This document shows positions 58,390 through 64,000 of a DNA stretch of 64,000 bases, one piece after another (the stretch's first letter is position 1; each line of letters starts with the position of its first letter). This DNA is from Parapristionchus giblindavisi (lineage: Eukaryota; Nematoda; Chromadorea; Rhabditida; Diplogasteridae), in assembly GCA_943737045.1 (NCBI GenBank), contig CALSFV010000281.1, positions 199,001 through 263,000 on the forward strand, read 5' to 3'. Both the position numbers and the translations under genes were made by a program. The notes beneath the pieces were generated by a model, which worked only from the letters and a program-made list of their open reading frames with translations, had not been told where the DNA came from and searched no databases.

Positions 58390-59500
58390 GCCAAATCTTA
58401 TCTTACAAATGTTTCACATTTTATACACTTCTTCCTCTTCTCGAAGTTCTCCTCGTCCCCGCCTCCTTTTCCAAACCACCACTATTCGCAACATTTCAGC
58501 CCGTTAATATGGTTGTTTCAGAAGATGAGAGATAAGAGGTCCCTCTAGCGCTCTCTGGTCCCCTCAGCATGAGCCTATTAGCTAGCAACCACATTCTATC
58601 ACTGATTACGCGATAAGACTAAGCATATTGCATACTCAGCGCTTTCCCATGCAACAATACAGAGATGTAAATAAACAAGCAATAGATGAATAGACGGAGA
58701 GATAGATAGAAATAATCAAGATCAAATCAAATGTGCCGACAGAAAATCAAAACAAGGAATAACGGATCCAATAAGACAATCCTGAGCTACATCAGAACAC
58801 CGGGTCAGTTCAAAAGGGGCGAAAAAAACAAAAACACGAAGGAGGGGGCCTTTTATACTATACTTTTGGACTGGTGTTCTGAAGTAGTACTAGAACTCTA
58901 TAGTGTACTAGTACTATTGCCGACAATCCAACGCTATCATGGCCGTCCAGGCAAGTTCACCTGAAATTAGCTCAACTTGACAATTACTCGTTGACCTCTT
59001 TGCCGTCTACAAAGATAAATATTTCACGGCGCAAACCAGAAAAGGCATCGCAAGGATAAAGAATGAAACATCGGAATAGCAATAGTATATTTATACATAA
59101 TCTTGATAAGCAATTAGAGCAGGAATGAATACAGGAAATACACGTTACACAATGACAATAGGTCGGATGAGAACCGACTGGATGACAACTATTTGCATAT
59201 GAGACGTAAGCGCTAGTGAATAGACAACGTATGCAAATATAGTTCTCATCCAGTCGATTTATTTATTTGCTTATTTTTTTAAATTATCGATTCTCATTCG
59301 ACCTAGTACCTACACAAAAAATTCATACAATAGGACACATGAGAGATAAAATTCAATCAATCAATCAATAAACCGAAATCAATCTAGTATCGTAGACGAG
59401 TGAATATCGATTGAATTATGGGTCAATGAATTTAGCGAAACGAGGAATACGGTATGCAACAGTAAACGATAAATGGCTACGGTAGGAATCGGGGCGGGAA
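58390..59500. other. Spacer between SLX4-like 3' end and DNPEP start
   Basis: No convincing ORF. It contains an imperfect inverted repeat (59175-59205 with 59229-59258, CGACTGGATGA.AACTAT core) around a 23-bp loop. The DNPEP promoter is expected near 58400-58700; no clear motif is seen. Confidence 0.5.
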
Positions 59501-59854
59501 TCATTTTCCTTTCCGCTTGCGCTTCCAACCATCTTGAGGTAGAGAGTAAGTGATGTGGAGACGATCAAGCACAACCATGAGAGCCTTAACAAAAAGTTAT
59601 ACAAAATTTAATATATTTAATTTTTTTTATTTAATTAAGGTACGGAGAAAATTATGACTAGGAAGACATCAGGCGGGTTTAGTCAACAGATATCAGAAGA
59701 TCAAAGATCAAAGATCAGAGATCAAAGATCAAGACAAACCTTCCGTGATATCCCGCACAGTGCAGAGTCGGCGCGTCGCAGTTTCACTTCCAGTTCTTCC
59801 TAAAAGCAGATTCTATTCGACTGCTCACTTGAATAGCGACTTGGAAATAATAAC

Positions 59855-59896
<42 letters not shown>

Positions 59897-62403
59897 CAAT
59901 AAAATTATTGCCATCACATTTTCTTTTTTACATATTTATGAAAGAATAAAGAATAAGAACGGGAATAAATGCATATTTCGTCACAAATGAATCCGTTTTC
60001 TTTGGTCGATAAATTCATGAGAACCGTGACAGTCCATCCAGATGACAGTGGCAATCCAAATGACAATGACAATGACAACTCACGAGTGACATAGCCCGCA
60101 ATGCGAGTGCGTGATCGTAGAGGTCCTGTTGTGGCGGCTCACGCAGCCAATCCAGGAACAGCACCAGCATATTGTCAATGTTCTGAATTAAAAAAAAGTC
60201 TGAATTTAATAAATTATAAAACCGTTTATAAAATTGGTATTACACTGTAATTTCACAATCGACTAGTCATCAAAATGGCAGTTCATTCTTGACTTTACAT
60301 AAAACCATGAAACATAAAATCATTAAACAGACAAAATACTGTCCAAAACCACCGTATCATATCAAAAATCAATAACTACAGTATACCTTTGGCAGTGCAT
60401 CAGCCGGCTCGTACATGCTCTCCTCCAGAGCTCCCTCTCCCAACTCCCCGTCTTCATCCTTCTCATCATCTGAGGAGCTATCACCAGTCTTATCGTCAGG
60501 ATCCTGAATGGAAAATGAGCCCATGAATGGTATACTGTACTTGGTATCGATCGAACCTCTGAATCGAGTGAATTCGAGGGACCAGGGGCGTCGCTTGCCG
60601 CAGCACTCGCAGCCTTTTCATCGACCACTGAAAGTAAACAAAAATGTATTTAAAAATGCAAAAAGAGGGTTTGTAGAGTTTTTTAAAACATTTTAAACAC
60701 ATTTATCACGTAAAATGCTACAGTAATTATCTTTTTTTTGCAGAGTATAACTGGCTAAAATTAGAGATATACAATAAAAATTAATCAATAAACAAATAAT
60801 CAATCAATAACCCGGATGCGTTTCATCGTAGATCAAAGACAACGTCGCTATTGCTCGCTTCCGTCCCATCGGACGCAATCCGTACTTTGTCAGTTCAGCC
60901 TAAAACACGACAATAAATCGATAAATCAATCAATAAAGGCAGTCATGACAAACCAGTCAATATATTAATTTCAGGTTACACCTGCAAATGAAGAGTGCAA
61001 GATGTAGAGCAATCGATAATCCACTATTCAATAATCAATCACCATAATAATAATAATAATCAATATTCAATCGATAAACCATTATTTAATATGAGTTCAT
61101 CCATCAATAAACACACCTTGAGAGCGGTATCGTCCATACTTTCAAATCGTGGTTTCGGCGTGACATCGGTCCACTTCAGTACCTGCGGTGGAAAAGAATA
61201 TCACAGCGATCTGATTGAATTATTGTGTACTATTTTAGTGTGAGAGTGCGTTTGACAATTCTGTCTTTTCCAATGCCTCCTATATCACGGATGCGGACAT
61301 CAAAGTATGCATCCAATTTTCGCTCCAATCTTTATATCTCATGTTTTCTGTTGTAGGAGAGACGGAAATAAATGTTTATCATACATATATATGCGAAAAT
61401 CAAATGAGAAGACGAGAAAATATTCATATATGGAAACAATATTAAATGAAATAGAAAACAACCGGCTGGGGTACTCGTTCTATTTTTTTAGGTTTACATA
61501 ATCGTTGGGCGTGACCTATGATCCGGGGGTGCTAGATATAGCTCGTTTCTTTCGCACCTGCAAAAAGAACGCATAAATTCAGAAAATATAATGTAGCATT
61601 TACAACACGAAATTGAAATAATTATGAGTTTTAATCTATAGATTTCAGTAATTATTGATAGTTCCTGCGCAGATAAAGTCTGTGCTGCCATGGGAAATGC
61701 GTTGCTTACATCACAATAGGCAAAATAAAGGTCAGAATACGGCAACTACGATTGATACCGTAACCCTCAGCTAGCAATCAAACTTCATCTTCCGATATAT
61801 CGCGAAATAGGAAAATTCAGCAGGCAAGGTGTACATCATTCAATAGATAAAGAAATGATCTATCTATTGGAAGCATCAGAAATATCAACTTTAGCAGAAT
61901 AAGGAAGATAATTTGAATCAAAGTTTAAATTCGATGGAAAATGTGATGTTCTGCTAAATTCCGGCAAAATCGTGCTAATTCCACTATCTATGAGACTAAA
62001 CGCGATAACTATGATAAGAAATGACATCAAAATCACGCAATAACATCATTAAAATTGCAAAAATAGGAAACTCCAAAATGGAGAAATTCAAGAGAGTGCG
62101 CACACCAGGCGCCTTTTCACAAAATGCACTATAGTCACTTCCAAGCCAAATCAGATCGTTGTGAATATTAATTTATTAAGATATATGTATTATTATTATA
62201 TTATTATTATTATATTATTATTATTATTATTATGTTTCACAATTAGCACTACTAAATATTCAGAGATGATATTGCAGATAATAAAGTCCTCATTTTTTTT
62301 ACAATTCTGGGCGTTTCCACCGTTGCGCAAAAAAGTGAATAACGAACCAAAATGTGCCAGCATACGTTAAATCAACAACATTAATAATAATAATAATAAT
62401 AAT

Positions 62404-62452
<49 letters not shown>

Positions 62453-64000
62453 GTAATAAAAATAATAATAATAATACAGTACTAACCTTAACATGACTGC
62501 CAAACTCTCCTCCTCCTCTCGTACTCTTTCCTATAGCACGTCTAGCCACTACGGGTGTCTTCATATTCGACACTGGACCATCCTCCACTCCGTTTTTGTC
62601 ATCGGATCGATGGATATCTGATTCGTCATCCACCGTACTCCTTCGAGGGGGCGTTATTCCACCCAGGACGTCGAATTCGTTAGATTCACTCTCTACTGCC
62701 TGCAAAATAGAAATGCATTTATTAACAAGATGCTCAAACCATCATACTTATGCGAACTCCACTACCTATCATATAATCAATCAACAATTTTCTTAAATCT
62801 TTCTTAAAATTCTTTAATCTTTGCACCGTATAAAGAACATTAAATTATATTATATCAAAAGCACATGACCAGATCCCTATTACCCACAATGTTCAATCAA
62901 CAAAAAACCTATTATACTAAACCCGTCATACAAAAAACTACTCACCTTCTTCCCCACCTCCTCCTTCCTCTCATCCTCTCCATTCTCCTCCTCTTCCTCT
63001 TTCTCCTCATTCCAATCATATCCTCCATACACCACTCCATCATCGTAATCATCATACAAATTGTTCCCATCCTCATTGCATCCTCCATTCATTAGTACGT
63101 TATTGTCTTCGCCGTCGTATGAAACCGCCCTACAGATATTATAAATACAGTAACATATTACAGCTACCGTAACCCGAGTATCTACAGTAATTAATCTCTA
63201 ATAATATTATAGATACAATAATCCATTAATAACCCGAGTGTCTACTATAATCAACCTCTCTGAATGTGGCCTACCGTACCTATCATACGTCAAATCCACT
63301 CCACCTCCACCATACGATGGCTCCACAACGATCTCTCCTGAATCCTCTGTCGCGTCTACTTCCCGGCTCGCATATGACGGTTCCGGATCTACCGTAGTCT
63401 CTTCCTTGCTCGAGGACGGTTGGGCTACAGTAATCCTGGACACAGCCTGGGGCCGGATGGGCGTATCATCGATGAAGATGACGTCATCTTCTGCGTTTGA
63501 CTTGTCCTAAACAAGTTCGGATAATGTTCTAATTGCTCATTCAAGAAGTTAACAGAACATAATCACAAGTTGAAACGCGAAAACAACAACTCTAATTGTA
63601 ATAAAAACAAATTTAACAGCAACATATACTCTTTTTCTTTTCTTTCGTGACTCTTGAACCATACTATTTATTAGCCATACTACATATTTATCGTACACCA
63701 CATCGGTGTTCATCAAGTACAAAATGTTCGAGTGTATATGAGAAATATCAAAATACGAGGGGGGGAGGAGAACACGAAAAACTATGCATGTATGGCTATA
63801 AGTTAGCAGATATGACTCGATGTGTTTATGAAAGAGCAGGATGAGCTCTCCATTGAACACGCGCAATTCCATCATTTCCATTTTGTTTTTTTTTTCAATT
63901 GATGGTGTTTTGACGGAAGGATAAACAAATAATAAATAAATAAATGTTCTAACCTTCTTATCATTATTCGTTGATGTACTGTCGCCCTCCAATGACCTCA
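59501..64000 (-). CDS. SLX4: SLX4-like structure-specific endonuclease scaffold, 3' part
   Basis: Minus-strand exons, 5' to 3': 63954-64000 (runs off the window), 63280-63506, 62946-63129, 62487-62699, 61117-61182, 60812-60899, 60557-60627, 60387-60503, 60084-60182, 59740-59799, 59501-59584. Phases agree; 417 aa are visible. VTPKPRFESMDDTALKAEL followed by TKYGLRPMGRKRAIATL matches the SLX4 SAP-type motif. The last three exons (MLVLFLDWLREP, EELEVKLRRADSALCGISRK, VVLDRLHITYSLPQDGWKRK) match the conserved C-terminal domain that binds the SLX1 nuclease, ending in a basic tail. The upstream part is acidic and disordered, with a possible SUMO-interacting motif (DDVIFIDD). SLX4 scaffolds nucleases for Holliday junction resolution and crosslink repair in the nucleus. 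Confidence 0.85.
59698..59735. repeat. AAAGATC-type simple repeat in an SLX4 intron
   Basis: GATCAAAGATCAAAGATCAG repeats beside the donor of exon 59740-59799. The same short motif recurs in other introns (25670-25690, 27425-27470, 36194-36210, 46955-46986). Confidence 0.8.
62382..62476. repeat. (AAT)n microsatellite in an SLX4 intron
   Basis: A long AAT run with a few interruptions, beginning about 10 bp beyond the donor of exon 62487-62699. Confidence 0.95.

Overview
The window reads as nuclear DNA of a nematode, probably of a rhabditid type. I infer this from several signs. Most genes are broken into many short exons by short introns with strong TTTCAG acceptors. The DNTTIP2-like start codon sits one base after a TTTCAG acceptor, as expected for a trans-spliced mRNA. 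The nematode telomere hexamer TTAGGC is embedded in a satellite. Short TACNGTA heptamers are scattered through introns and spacers. I cannot name the species. No long ORF stands for a real gene except the LINE reverse transcriptase; the real genes were assembled by joining exons whose phases agree.

Region 1 (1-9277) is a huge inverted repeat: arms 1-4603 and 4675-9277 around a 71-bp spacer, identical at every point I compared, with a decayed mariner transposase copy at the inner end of each arm. Region 2 (9278-17000) holds one small unknown two-exon gene, local tandem duplications, an inverted broken copy of the 3' end of the PDE12 gene, tRNA-like repeats and one copy of a roughly 2.3-kb repeat.

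Region 3 (17.1-26.1 kb, +) is a PDE12-like 2',5'-phosphodiesterase/deadenylase gene whose introns carry hAT-like and Tc1-like miniature elements with clean target duplications. Region 4 (26.1-33.9 kb) has a MITE, the 3' exons of a DNAJA3/TID1-like gene on the minus strand, a 5'-truncated CR1-like LINE, and a second, rearranged copy of the Region 2 repeat. Region 5 (34.0-47.5 kb, +) has three genes in a row: an OS-9-like ER lectin (18 exons), a DNTTIP2/Fcf2-like ribosome biogenesis factor (8 exons), and an unknown single-pass membrane protein (6 exons).

Region 6 (47.55-49.97 kb) is a head-to-head satellite of 30-bp units carrying TTAGGC repeats, enclosed by a direct repeat of about 260-320 bp. 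Region 7 (49.99-64.0 kb, -) has an aspartyl aminopeptidase (DNPEP, M18) gene with a mariner in one intron, then the 3' part of an SLX4-like gene running off the window. The genes are ordinary housekeeping functions (RNA turnover, ERAD, rRNA processing, peptide degradation, DNA junction processing) and form no single pathway. The unusual content is the genome architecture: the palindrome, the telomere-motif satellite, the duplicated gene ends, and a repeated heptamer at 5' splice sites.
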